From: Endozoicomonas sp965196975
GTDB lineage: Bacteria > Pseudomonadota > Gammaproteobacteria > Pseudomonadales > Endozoicomonadaceae
DNA: 64,000 bases
NCBI RefSeq assembly: GCF_965196975.1
Contig: NZ_OZ239981.1
Coordinates: 1,550,001-1,614,000, forward strand
Reading direction: 5' to 3'
Made by a program: the position numbers and the translations under genes. Below, piece after piece: positions 25,908 through 34,516 of the stretch; position 1 is the first letter of the stretch, and the number at the start of each line of letters is the position of its first letter. Under the pieces are notes generated by a model. That model saw only the letters and a program-made list of their open reading frames with translations. It did no database searches and had not been told where the DNA came from.

Positions 25908-26206
25908 GATTGGCTCCTTATACTGACATTGCCTTTTAAAAAATATCAGTGATCTGTTGTTTTTCCATCTGGAGATAATCATCAATTCTTAATTTGTAGT
26001 TCAAAAGGGTGAGCTACAACGCGAAAATCACTCGTATAATCGCCCTCGAATCGTAATGGATAGTGAAGAATTGCCTGTTTCAGTTTTGCTCTGATATCGT
26101 TTTCTGGTACCAATAGAGCTATGATGCAAAGAGACAGTTACGCGAAAAACACAGAACACTGTCCTTTCAACCAGAAAAATAAATAACAAAAAAAGCGAGT
26201 TTCAGT
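25908..26206. other. Divergent intergenic region with a TATAAT motif
   Basis: 299 bp between the Ntn-hydrolase and thiolase genes. TATAAT at 26035-26040 is a good -10 box for the thiolase operon, but no matching -35 hexamer lies at 16-18 bp, so an activator may be needed. Confidence 0.35.
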
Positions 26207-27394
26207 ATGTCTTCTGCACCCAACCCATCACAGGAAAGCATTGTCATTGTTTCCGCTGCCCGTACCCCAATGGGTGGATTTCAGGGTGACTTGTCGTCTA
26301 TCACGGCGGTTGAACTGGGTACTATTGCTATCAAGTCAGCATTGGAGCGGGCAGGCGTTGCTCCCGAGAAAGTATCGGAAGTATTAATGGGTTGCGTGTT
26401 GCCAGCAGGTACCGGCCAGGGGCCAGCTCGTCAGTCTGCATTGAATGCAGGTATTCCCGTTCATGTACCTACAACCACTCTTAACAAGCTTTGTGGTTCC
26501 GGTATGAAAACTGTCATGCTGGGTGCGACGCAGTTAAAAACCGGTGAAGCCGATCTGGTGGTTGCCGGTGGTATGGAAAGTATGACCAATGCCCCTTACC
26601 TGCTGGATAAAGCCAGAGGGGGGATGCGTCTTGGACATGGGCAGGTAAAGGATCATATGTTTACTGATGGCCTGGAGGATGCCTACCGGGGGATGGCCAT
26701 GGGTGTCTTTGCCCAGGAAACCGCTGATCGCTTCGGCCTGACTCGTGAGGCTATGGACGATTATGCCCTTGCTTCTCTGGAACGGGCCAACACAGCGATC
26801 AACTCTGGTGCATTTGCTGAAGAAATTGTGCCTGTTGAAACCCGGAAAGGCGTGGTCGAAATTGATGAGCAGCCGGGTAAAGCCCGGCCGGAAAAAATCC
26901 GTCAGCTGCGCCCTGCCTTTACCAAAGACGGGACGGTCACAGCGGCAAACTCCAGCTCAATTTCTGATGGTGCAGCAGCTCTCGTTTTAATGCGTGAAAG
27001 TGATGCAAAAGCGCAGGGCCTTCAACCTATAGCAAGAATTCTGGGTTACCAGAGTCATGCCCAGAAGCCTGAAGAATTTACCATTGCACCGGTAGACTGT
27101 ATCCGTAAGCTGCTGGAAAAAATTGACTGGCAGGCCAGTGAGCTAGACCTGTTTGAAGTGAATGAGGCGTTTGCCGTCGTCGCCATGATGGCTATTCGTG
27201 AGCTGGGTCTGGATCATGACAAGGTCAATATTCATGGTGGTGCCTGTGCGCTGGGTCACCCCCTGGGTGCCAGTGGTGCCCGTATTCTGGTCACTTTGTT
27301 GCATGCCCTGAAAAAGACCGGAGGTCGCAAAGGCGTTGCTTCACTCTGTATTGGTGGTGGTGAAGCGACTGCCATTGCTGTGGAAATGATATGA
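26207..27394 (+). CDS. Acetyl-CoA C-acetyltransferase / thiolase
   Basis: Thiolase of 395 aa with the full catalytic set: nucleophilic Cys in LNKLCGSGMK, His in NEAFAVV...GGACALGHPLGASGARIL, and the second Cys in CIGGGEATA. It is nearest to the biosynthetic/degradative short-chain type (AtoB/PhaA). It stands first in a run with acyl-CoA dehydrogenase, enoyl-CoA hydratase and 3-hydroxyisobutyrate dehydrogenase, so a role in short or branched acyl-CoA breakdown is likely. A moderate terminator hairpin separates it from the next gene. Confidence 0.9.
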   Translation: MSSAPNPSQESIVIVSAARTPMGGFQGDLSSITAVELGTIAIKSALERAGVAPEKVSEVLMGCVLPAGTGQGPARQSALNAGIPVHVPTTTLNKLCGSGMKTVMLGATQLKTGEADLVVAGGMESMTNAPYLLDKARGGMRLGHGQVKDHMFTDGLEDAYRGMAMGVFAQETADRFGLTREAMDDYALASLERANTAINSGAFAEEIVPVETRKGVVEIDEQPGKARPEKIRQLRPAFTKDGTVTAANSSSISDGAAALVLMRESDAKAQGLQPIARILGYQSHAQKPEEFTIAPVDCIRKLLEKIDWQASELDLFEVNEAFAVVAMMAIRELGLDHDKVNIHGGACALGHPLGASGARILVTLLHALKKTGGRKGVASLCIGGGEATAIAVEMI

Positions 27395-27400
27395 TAAAGT

Positions 27401-27426
27401 GAAAGGGCTTTTTGACCCTTTCTTTA
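27401..27426 (+). terminator. Weak terminator between thiolase and acyl-CoA dehydrogenase
   Basis: GAAAGGG / CCCTTTC with an 8-nt loop and a short T run, 6 nt after the thiolase stop. Probably partial, leaving read-through. Confidence 0.5.
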
Positions 27427-27480
27427 TGTATCGAATGAGCCCCGGTCATTTGCTGTCAATAAGAACAAGAGGCTGAAGTC

Positions 27481-28650
27481 ATGGATTACAACCTTTCTGA
27501 AGAGCAGGTCGCTTTTCGTGATCTGGCTCGGCAATTTGCCGATGCCGAACTGGCTCCCCATGCAGCGCAATGGGATCTTGATTCTCATTTCCCGGTTGAT
27601 GTAATCAAGGCGGCGGGTGATCTTGGGTTCTGTGCCCTGTATACCCATGAATCCATGGGGGGGCTGGGGCTTTCCAGGCTGGATTCGCATATTGTTTTTG
27701 AGCAGCTGGCTATGGGATGCACGGCAACAACCGCCTACATCACCATTCATAATATGGTGACCTGGATGATCAGTGAATTTGCCACCGACCAGGTAAAAGC
27801 CGACTGGGGGGAAGGGCTGGTGAGTGGCAGTAAGCTCTCATCCTATTGTCTTACCGAGCCTGGCGCTGGCAGTGATGCTGCATCACTGAAAACCAGAGCT
27901 GTACTTGAGGGTGATGAGTACGTGCTCAATGGCTCTAAAATGTTCATTTCGGGAGCTGGCAGCACCGATCTGCTACTGGTCATGGCAAGAACCGGTGAAG
28001 ACGGTCCAAAAGGTATTTCAGCCTTTGCTGTTCCCGCCAATCTGGAAGGTATCCAGTACGGTAAGAAAGAGGAAAAGATGGGCTGGAATGCCCAGCCAAC
28101 CCGGCTGATTTCATTTGATAATGTTCGTATACCGGCAGACCACCTGCTGGGAGCGGAAGGTCAGGGTTTCTCTTTCGCGATGAAGGGGTTGGATGGTGGT
28201 CGAATCAATATCGCCACTTGCTCCATCGGTACTGCGCAGCTGGCGCTCAACACGGCACGTGCCTATATGAAAGAGCGTAAGCAGTTTGGTCGTGAACTGG
28301 CAGGTTTTCAGGCATTGCAGTTCAAACTGGCGGATATGAATACGGAGCTGGTGGCTGCCCGGCAGATGGTTCGGTTGGCGGCCTTCAAGCTGGATCATCA
28401 GGATCCTGAAGCGACGGCCTACTGTGCCATGGCTAAACGTTTTGCTACGGATATCGGGTTCCAGGTCTGTAATGAAGCGCTTCAGATTCATGGCGGTTAT
28501 GGCTATATCAAGGAGTACCCTCTGGAGCGACATGTACGGGACAACCGGGTCCACCAGATCCTTGAGGGAACCAATGAAATTATGCGATTGATTGTCGCAC
28601 GTCGTTTGCTCTCTGAGAGCATTTCACAAACTGGTATGGAGTTACAGTGA
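27481..28650 (+). CDS. Acyl-CoA dehydrogenase, isobutyryl-CoA dehydrogenase type
   Basis: FAD-dependent acyl-CoA dehydrogenase, 389 aa, passing electrons to ETF. Family signatures: CLTEPGAGSDAASLKTRA, NGSKMFISGAGSTDLLLVMA, QFGRELAGFQALQFKLADM and QIHGGYGYIKEYPLERHVRD. The C-terminal HQILEGTNEIMRLIVAR carries the probable catalytic Glu and is closest to isobutyryl-CoA dehydrogenase (ACAD8-like). Together with the 3-hydroxyisobutyrate dehydrogenase downstream this supports valine catabolism. It overlaps the hydratase gene at GTGA if that gene starts at 28647. Confidence 0.88.
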   Translation: MDYNLSEEQVAFRDLARQFADAELAPHAAQWDLDSHFPVDVIKAAGDLGFCALYTHESMGGLGLSRLDSHIVFEQLAMGCTATTAYITIHNMVTWMISEFATDQVKADWGEGLVSGSKLSSYCLTEPGAGSDAASLKTRAVLEGDEYVLNGSKMFISGAGSTDLLLVMARTGEDGPKGISAFAVPANLEGIQYGKKEEKMGWNAQPTRLISFDNVRIPADHLLGAEGQGFSFAMKGLDGGRINIATCSIGTAQLALNTARAYMKERKQFGRELAGFQALQFKLADMNTELVAARQMVRLAAFKLDHQDPEATAYCAMAKRFATDIGFQVCNEALQIHGGYGYIKEYPLERHVRDNRVHQILEGTNEIMRLIVARRLLSESISQTGMELQ

Positions 28651-28652
28651 TC

Positions 28653-29429
28653 ATGTCTGAAGTATTGCATCTCGCCTATGAAGGTCGTACCGCGATTCTT
28701 ACACTGGATAATCCTCCGGCGAATACCTGGACTCCTGAAAGTCTGGATGAACTGGAACAGATTGTTCAAGAGTTGAACTGTAAATCCGACGTGATTGCCC
28801 TGGTTATCACCTCGGCTTCAAAGAAGTTTTTCAGTGCCGGTGCTGACTTGAAACGCTTTGATAACCTGACGCCCGATGAAGCTCGTCCATTTGCTGAAAG
28901 CTTTGGCAGGGCTTTTGAAGCTCTCAGTGACTTTTCAGGGCTCAGTATTGCAGCAATCAACGGTTATGCCATGGGGGGAGGGCTGGAAGTGGCCTTGGCC
29001 TGTGACCTGCGTATTGCTGAAGAGGGAGCCATCATGGCTTTGCCTGAAGCTGCTGTAGGACTATTGCCCTGTGCCGGCGGAACTCAGAACCTTACCCTGC
29101 TGGTAGGGGAGGCCTGGGCCAAGCGTATGATCCTCTGTGGAGAGAAAGTGGATGCTGAAAAAGCATTGAAGATTGGGCTGATAGAGGAAATGGTAGGCAC
29201 AGGTGAAAGCTTTGAGCGGGCAAAAGCCCTCGCAAGTGATGCTGGCAGACAGAGTCCTGACGCTCTGAGAGCGTGTAAAAGGCTGGTGCAGATGGGACGC
29301 TCCGGTTTCTCAAGGGAAGCACTGCCAACGGAAAGAGAGCTGTTCCTTGAGTTGTTTAGTGGCAAGAATCAGCAGGAAGGTGTCAGCGCGTTTCTTGAGA
29401 AGCGTAAACCTGAGTGGCATTACGAGTGA
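28653..29429 (+). CDS. Enoyl-CoA hydratase/isomerase family protein
   Basis: Crotonase-fold protein of about 258 aa, likely hydrating methacrylyl-CoA or another enoyl-CoA. The oxyanion-hole segments are SAGADLKRF and NGYAMGGGLEVALACD, with the catalytic Glu pair in GGGLEVALACD and ALPEAAVGLLPCAGGTQ; the C-terminus FLEKRKPEW is typical. It might instead be 3-hydroxyisobutyryl-CoA hydrolase, but length and tail favour hydratase. GTG 28647, overlapping the upstream stop as GTGA, is an alternative start with GGAG well placed. The structured repeat element begins one base after its stop. Confidence 0.85.
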   Translation: MSEVLHLAYEGRTAILTLDNPPANTWTPESLDELEQIVQELNCKSDVIALVITSASKKFFSAGADLKRFDNLTPDEARPFAESFGRAFEALSDFSGLSIAAINGYAMGGGLEVALACDLRIAEEGAIMALPEAAVGLLPCAGGTQNLTLLVGEAWAKRMILCGEKVDAEKALKIGLIEEMVGTGESFERAKALASDAGRQSPDALRACKRLVQMGRSGFSREALPTERELFLELFSGKNQQEGVSAFLEKRKPEWHYE

Positions 29430-29430
29430 T

Positions 29431-29693
29431 TAGGGGGCGTTCTCAATTAGACATGTGACCAGCCACCCGCGGTTTGTGCCAGACAAGGCGTGAACTGCGC
29501 GGTGTGGTTATTCCACATAAGCAGTGAGCAACGCAGAATGGCGCAAACCGAGGGCGGCCCTTCGGGTTGATAACTCAAGCACTCATGCTGCGTTGAACGA
29601 CTTGAACATGGAACCACCATGCCCTGCGTCGTTCGTCTTGCCTGAGAGCTTGTGTTATCAACTGGTCTCATGGCTAATTGAGAACGCCCCCTA
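29431..29693 (+). repeat. Structured TIR repeat element, copy 3 (263 bp)
   Basis: Third and most diverged member of the family. TA-bounded terminal repeats GGGGGCGTTCTCAATTAG extend to ~32 bp with two mismatches. Inner stem GGTTTGTGCCA/TGGCGCAAACC, then CCC-TTC-GGG (loop complementary to the GAA of the other two), then a stem GTTGATAACTCAAGC/GCTTGTGTTATCAAC enclosing a 40-bp hairpin (29595-29634) with helix GAACGAC/GTCGTTC, loops TTGA and CCCTGC, and apical helix CATGG/CCATG. It lies between ech and mmsB, and so interrupts a likely operon. Confidence 0.83.
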
Positions 29694-29769
29694 AGCAATA
29701 GAGGCTCTTCCCGCAGAGCTTTTCATCAGACCGCATTGAGTCCGGCTGTTTTGAATAAGGATCATAATA

Positions 29770-30660
29770 ATGACAAAAATTGCATTTATCGGCCTTGGCA
29801 ATATGGGTGGTCCCATGGCTCAGAACCTGGTGAAAGCCGGGTATGATGTCTGTGGTTTTGATCTGGTTCCTGAGGCTCTCGATCAATTGGAGCAAGCCGG
29901 AGGCTCAAAGGCTGAGTCCGTTAAAGAGGCTGCAGAGAGTGCCAGTGTGGTGATCAGTATGTTGCCCGCTGGCAAACATGTTGAATCACTCTACCTGGGA
30001 GATGATGGTCTCTTTAAAGCCATTGATCGCAGTTGTCTGGTTATTGATTGCAGCACCATAGAGGCTGATGTGGCTAAAAAAGTCAGTCTGCAGGCAGAAG
30101 AGCAGGGTATCGGCTTTATTGATGCACCCGTGTCCGGTGGTACAGCCGGTGCTGCAGCTGGAACACTGACGTTTATGGTGGGAGGCAATGCTGAGACCGT
30201 AGAGCAGGCCAGACCGTATCTTGAGGTAATGGGACAGAATATCTTCCATGCTGGTGGAGCCGGCGCGGGGCAGCTGGCAAAGATCTGCAACAATATGCTT
30301 CTGGCTATTCTTATGACAGGTACTTCGGAAGCACTTAAGCTGGGTATCGATAATGGTCTTGATCCAGCAGTACTCTCAGAAATCATGAACAAAAGCTCAG
30401 GCGGGAACTGGGTACTTGAAAAGTATAATCCGGTGCCAGGCGTCATGCCTCAGACACCGGCCAGTAATGGTTATCAGGGTGGTTTTATGGTGGGGCTTAT
30501 GGCCAAGGATCTCGGTTTGGCTCTGAATACCGCTACTGGTAGCGGGACCGCAACCCCCATGGCTTCTCTTGCCGATAATCTGTACAGAATGCATTCAATT
30601 CGTTCGGGTAGCACACAAGACTTTTCAAGCATTATCCAGCTGTATGATCCAGCTGACTAG
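29770..30660 (+). CDS. mmsB: 3-hydroxyisobutyrate dehydrogenase
   Basis: NAD-dependent beta-hydroxyacid dehydrogenase, 296 aa, oxidising 3-hydroxyisobutyrate to methylmalonate semialdehyde in valine breakdown. N-terminal Rossmann motif FIGLGNMGGPMAQNL, substrate loop DAPVSGGTAGAAAGTL, and the catalytic Lys in GAGQLAKICNNMLLAI. AAGGAT precedes the ATG. The partner mmsA (semialdehyde dehydrogenase) is not in the window. Other short 3-hydroxyacid dehydrogenases share these motifs, but the neighbours favour MmsB. Confidence 0.9.
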   Translation: MTKIAFIGLGNMGGPMAQNLVKAGYDVCGFDLVPEALDQLEQAGGSKAESVKEAAESASVVISMLPAGKHVESLYLGDDGLFKAIDRSCLVIDCSTIEADVAKKVSLQAEEQGIGFIDAPVSGGTAGAAAGTLTFMVGGNAETVEQARPYLEVMGQNIFHAGGAGAGQLAKICNNMLLAILMTGTSEALKLGIDNGLDPAVLSEIMNKSSGGNWVLEKYNPVPGVMPQTPASNGYQGGFMVGLMAKDLGLALNTATGSGTATPMASLADNLYRMHSIRSGSTQDFSSIIQLYDPAD

Positions 30661-30977
30661 TTATTGGTGTGATCATTCTTGATGACATTCTGTTGAATGA
30701 TGGTGGCTATTGCTTTGTTTGTGTGTAAAGGCAACGATTTATTTGAATGCATGATCAATTATATTATTCAATAGATAGTTGCCGATCATCGTTTAATTTA
30801 TTTTCCATCTGTTGATTTGGCTCAATGTTTTGCTCTGAAGTTGTTTTAATTTTGAACAGTTGTGTCAGATAACTGTTCTGTTTTTGTAAATCAGGTTATA
30901 CAATTCCCGCGAATTATCTATAGTTCTGACCGGGTAACCGGTCGGCACCGATCATCCATCTGAGGTAACCTGTTCCC
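30661..30977. other. Intergenic region upstream of nupC
   Basis: 317 bp, AT-rich. The nupC leader has a GACCGG-GTAA-CCGGTC dyad at 30928-30943, 35 bp before the start codon, which could be an operator or a leader hairpin. I did not find a convincing CRP or CytR site. Confidence 0.4.
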
Positions 30978-32228
30978 ATGCAAATACTTATGAGTCTGGT
31001 AGGTATTGCCAGCCTTCTGGCACTTGCCTTTTTACTGTCCGATAATCGAAAAGCGATCAACCTGCGAACGGTAGGTGGTGCCTTTGCCATTCAGGCCGGA
31101 CTGGGAGCATTGGTGCTTTATGTTCCCCTGGGTCAGGAAATTCTTGGTGGTGTCTCCAACGCGGTAAGTAATGTGATCAGTTACGCCAATCAGGGTATTG
31201 GTTTCCTGTTTGGTGATCTGGGTAACTTTAAGGTTGGCTTTATTTTTGCCATCAACGTACTGCCGATTATCATTTTCTTCTCTTCCCTGGTTGCGGTTCT
31301 GTACTACCTGGGCATCATGCAGAAGGTCGTTACCTTCCTCGGTGGTGCACTGCAGAAAGTACTGGGTACCAGTCGTACAGAATCCCTGTCTGCAACAGCG
31401 AACATCTTCGTCGGTCAGACTGAAGCTCCGCTGGTGGTCAGACCCTATATTGGCCGTATGACCAATTCTGAACTGTTTGCCGTTATGGTGGGTGGTCTGG
31501 CTTCTGTTGCAGGCTCTGTTCTTGCTGGTTATGCAGGCATGGGTGTTGAGCTTAAGTATCTGATCGCAGCAAGCTTTATGGCGGCACCTGGTGGTCTGCT
31601 GATGGCTAAAATAATCAAGCCGGAAACGGATACACCGGATGATTCTGAGCTGGTTGATGAAGAAGGCAGCAACGAAAAGCCTGCCAACCTGATCGATGCC
31701 GCTGCTTCTGGTGCTTCTTCCGGTATGAAGCTGGCTGCTAACGTTGGCGCCATGCTGCTGGCTTTCATTGCCCTGATCGCCATGATCAACGGTATCATGG
31801 GCTGGGTTGGCGGATTCTTTGATTACCCTGATCTGAGCCTTGAAATTATTCTGGGTTATCTGTTCAGCCCTCTGGCATTCCTGATTGGTGTGCCAATGAA
31901 TGAAATTGTGACTGCCGGCAGTTTCATTGGCCAGAAGCTGGTGGTGAACGAATTCGTTGCCTACATGGATTTTGTGAATTACCTGAACCCTGAAGCTGCT
32001 GCTGCTGCGGGTGTTGAAGTGCTGTCACAGCGTACTCAAATCATCATTACTTTCGCATTGTGTGGTTTTGCCAACCTGTCTTCCATTGCCATTCTGCTGG
32101 GTGGTCTGGGTGTCATGGCGCCACACCGTCGTCAGGATATTGCTCGCATGGGGGTCAAGGCGGTAGCCGCTGGTACCCTGTCAAACCTTATGAGTGCTAC
32201 GATTGCAGGTCTGATGCTTACCCTGTAA
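30978..32228 (+). CDS. nupC: Concentrative nucleoside transporter NupC (CNT family)
   Basis: Inner-membrane cation-coupled nucleoside importer, 416 aa. Conserved blocks are GQTEAPLVVRPYI, VMVGGLASVAGSVLAGYAGMGV, ASFMAAPGGLLMAKI, GVPMNEIVTAGSFIGQKLVVNEFVAY (in part) and ALCGFANLSSIAILLGGLG, with hydrophobic helices throughout. It is a single gene, with its own terminator. Confidence 0.93.
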   Translation: MQILMSLVGIASLLALAFLLSDNRKAINLRTVGGAFAIQAGLGALVLYVPLGQEILGGVSNAVSNVISYANQGIGFLFGDLGNFKVGFIFAINVLPIIIFFSSLVAVLYYLGIMQKVVTFLGGALQKVLGTSRTESLSATANIFVGQTEAPLVVRPYIGRMTNSELFAVMVGGLASVAGSVLAGYAGMGVELKYLIAASFMAAPGGLLMAKIIKPETDTPDDSELVDEEGSNEKPANLIDAAASGASSGMKLAANVGAMLLAFIALIAMINGIMGWVGGFFDYPDLSLEIILGYLFSPLAFLIGVPMNEIVTAGSFIGQKLVVNEFVAYMDFVNYLNPEAAAAAGVEVLSQRTQIIITFALCGFANLSSIAILLGGLGVMAPHRRQDIARMGVKAVAAGTLSNLMSATIAGLMLTL

Positions 32229-32238
32229 TACTTTTATT

Positions 32239-32267
32239 CAGGCCATGGTTTACCCGTGGCCTGTTTT
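32239..32267 (+). terminator. Terminator after nupC
   Basis: CAGGCCATGG pairs with CCCGTGGCCTG around a TTTA loop, followed by TTTT, 10 nt past the stop. Confidence 0.75.
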
Positions 32268-32413
32268 CCTCTCCTTTCCATATTTTCCCTTCATCAGCTT
32301 GATCTAACGCTTTTAAAGAAATGGCCGAATCACATAGTGAATGAATTATGTGTTGGGGTATCTGTGCTTTGCAGGCATGGATATCTTTCTGAACCTTTCG
32401 TGAGTGTGCAAGG

Positions 32414-32743
32414 ATGAACCTGACAACAAGGATTTTATGCTCCCGTAAAGACAAGAAGCTTTCCCAGCAGGCTCTGGCCGATTTGATTGGTGTGTCCAGA
32501 AGTGCGCTGGCCCAGTGGGAAACCAGCATGAGTAGTCCCAGTCTTGATAATCTCCGTAAAATGGCTGAAATCCTTGAGGTATCTTTCGAGTGGCTGGCTA
32601 CCGGGCGTGGCAATCAATACCTGACCACCTCTGATGAGGTAATCAGTGATTCTGAAGTGGATGGTGAGATCATCGGTCAGTTACACCGGATGAACCTGAT
32701 GAAAAAAAGAGCCATTCTTAATGTGATGAGAGCGATGGCATAA
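32414..32743 (+). CDS. XRE-family helix-turn-helix regulator
   Basis: 109-aa protein with a Cro/C1-type HTH at residues ~8-63: RKDKKLSQQALADLIGVSRSALAQWE, then PSLDNLRKMAEILEVSFEWLATG. The ~45-residue C-terminal tail is short and has no recognisable ligand or peptidase domain. Its target is unknown; it is convergent with the HU gene and no phage genes surround it. Confidence 0.8.
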   Translation: MNLTTRILCSRKDKKLSQQALADLIGVSRSALAQWETSMSSPSLDNLRKMAEILEVSFEWLATGRGNQYLTTSDEVISDSEVDGEIIGQLHRMNLMKKRAILNVMRAMA

Positions 32744-32763
32744 ATATCATTACATGTTTCCAG

Positions 32764-32791
32764 AAAAAAAAGCGCCGTTAAGGCGCTTTTT
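32764..32791. terminator. Bidirectional terminator between XRE gene and hupB
   Basis: AAAAGCGCC / GGCGCTTTT with a GTTAA loop, A-rich on one side and T-rich on the other, so it can serve both converging genes. Confidence 0.88.
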
Positions 32792-32834
32792 GCTTTCTAG
32801 GCTACAGTCCCGGAAATTGCAGTAAGTGTATTGC

Positions 32835-33107
32835 CTATTTGATCATTTCCCGGAATTTGTTACCTGGCTTGAATTGTGGCAGCTTGCAGGCAGGAATGTG
32901 AATTTCTTCACCAGTCTGCGGATTACGCCCCTTTCTGGCCGCCCGGTCTGCTACTGAAAATGTGCCAAAACCAATAAGTTGAACGATATCGCCGCTTGCC
33001 AGCGTTTCTTGCGTGTTGTTGATAAAGGCATTGACAACCAGCTCTGCTTTGCTGCGGGGTAGGTTTGCTTGTTCAGCGACTTGCTCAACCAGTTCTTTCT
33101 TGTTCAT
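32835..33107 (-). CDS. hupB: HU family DNA-binding protein
   Basis: Nucleoid protein that binds and bends DNA as a dimer; 90 aa, the standard length. MNKKELVEQVAEQANLPRSKA, GFGTFSVADRAARKGRNPQTGE (signature region with the DNA-intercalating Pro in RNPQTG) and a KPGNKFREMI tail. It is HU-beta-like rather than IHF. It is not beside lon here, so the exact paralogue is uncertain. Confidence 0.92.
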   Translation of the reverse strand: MNKKELVEQVAEQANLPRSKAELVVNAFINNTQETLASGDIVQLIGFGTFSVADRAARKGRNPQTGEEIHIPACKLPQFKPGNKFREMIK

Positions 33108-33386
33108 ATCCAGTCTCAGAGAATTACCAGTTATGTGGAAAGAAAATACCAGAATGCCTGATTATCAGCTTCTGGCTTCGCTCGGCTCAGGGATAAACCT
33201 GGGCAGGTGGTGAAACACAATCAGCCTGGAGTGTATCTATTACTTGAATGAAAGCTGTGATGGGAAAAGAGCCTCAATGAAACAATATAGAAGTTTTTAG
33301 GCGCTTTATCCGGTTTCGTTACAGAAAGAGGTGAATTTATTTTGAGATGGCTGCCAGTATGAAAGACTGGCAGCTATTATGCTGGC

Positions 33387-34247
33387 TTATTTACCCAGTT
33401 CGCGCTCCAGTGGAATCATGTGGTGTTTAGGCTGAAGTACCAATATATCGGTCTTGACCTCAGAGATAAGCTGCTCAGCGGTATTGCCAATTGCAAGGGC
33501 ACTAATACCGGTTCTTGCGTGAGTTCCAAGAATCAGCAGTTTGGCATCGGTTTCTTTCAGTAGTGCGGGGATCATGGTCTCGGTTGGACCTGGTTCAATA
33601 TGGAAATAGTCTTCATTCAGATTGAACTCCTGAGCATATTCCTGACAATGCTTTTCGTAATAGTCCTTGTCAGTCCGTCCATCACCATGGTCCTGAATCG
33701 CCAGCATGGTGGTTGGGTAAGCAGTGGCCAAGTGCAGCTCTGATGAGAACTCATTGGCGATATCAGTTGCGTATTGCAGGATCGCCTGGTTAAGCACACT
33801 GTGATAATGGTCCCTTGGGTCGGCATTAATGGCAGCGAGGATTTTGCCTTGAGTCCAGTCGCTATTATCCTGAACCAGCAGCACAGGAACCCGGCAGCGA
33901 CGTAGCAGGCTCCAGTCTTCAGGTGTTGAAAACGCTTTCTGAATGGCAGTGATTAATTTGGCATCTTTAACAACAAGATGACAACGTTCCATCTGACGCA
34001 CATGAATAATGGTTTCTATAACGGAGCCATTCCACGTTTCATGAAGATAGACCTCCTGACCCTCAGCCATTAATGGCTCAGCGAGTGCTTCCAGGCGAAC
34101 CATTGACTCACCGTCCGCTTTGGGGTTTGGAGCAAGAATATGCAGGGCAGCGCCGGTTACCCGACAGATCTGGCTGGCCCGCTCAAGGGCAAGCTGCTGG
34201 TCCTTTCTGGTATCAACAACGGCCAGAACCTTGGTAATTCCACGCAT
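33387..34247 (-). CDS. uspE: Universal stress protein with two UspA domains (UspE-like)
   Basis: About 286 aa with two tandem UspA domains. The second ends with the typical ATP-loop pattern ILGTHARTGISALAIGNTAEQLI and DILVLQP. The first is more degenerate. E. coli UspE has the same two-domain plan and a role in stress resistance and motility. ATG 34247 has GAGAGG upstream and fits the family start; the open frame to 34331 adds 28 unmatched residues. The gene is divergent from ompW, with an FNR-type site between them; in E. coli uspE lies next to fnr. Confidence 0.85.
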   Translation of the reverse strand: MRGITKVLAVVDTRKDQQLALERASQICRVTGAALHILAPNPKADGESMVRLEALAEPLMAEGQEVYLHETWNGSVIETIIHVRQMERCHLVVKDAKLITAIQKAFSTPEDWSLLRRCRVPVLLVQDNSDWTQGKILAAINADPRDHYHSVLNQAILQYATDIANEFSSELHLATAYPTTMLAIQDHGDGRTDKDYYEKHCQEYAQEFNLNEDYFHIEPGPTETMIPALLKETDAKLLILGTHARTGISALAIGNTAEQLISEVKTDILVLQPKHHMIPLERELGK

Positions 34248-34427
34248 AATTTTTCCTCTCTTGCTGGATATTCTGTTTGTTATAGTTCCATCATGCATGA
34301 GCGTAACTGATGTTTTTATGATTACGATCAATAAAATACTGTGCAGTTAGGAGTATGTGAATGTTATCTCATGAAAATTTACATTAACAAAAGAGATTTT
34401 GCGACATTGGTTGTTCCTTTTAGTGAT

Positions 34428-34469
34428 TTGATCTGTGTCAATAAATTTATTGCTTGAAGTTTATACAAT
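34428..34469 (+). promoter_or_regulatory. FNR-type box and -10 element of ompW
   Basis: TTGAT-CTGT-GTCAA at 34428-34441 matches the FNR consensus TTGAT-N4-ATCAA at 9 of 10 positions. TACAAT at 34464-34469 is a good -10 box; a start site 7 nt later (~34476) puts the FNR box centre at -41.5, the classical class II activation position. OmpW is known to be FNR-controlled in E. coli. The start site is predicted, not observed. Confidence 0.6.
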
Positions 34470-34516
34470 AACATCATCTTACATTTCCCGTGAATTAATA
34501 ACAAAAAGGACAAGGA

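Noticed and set aside
26012..26040. Complete sigma-70 promoter before the thiolase gene
   Set aside because: The TATAAT is good, but no -35 hexamer exists at a suitable distance.
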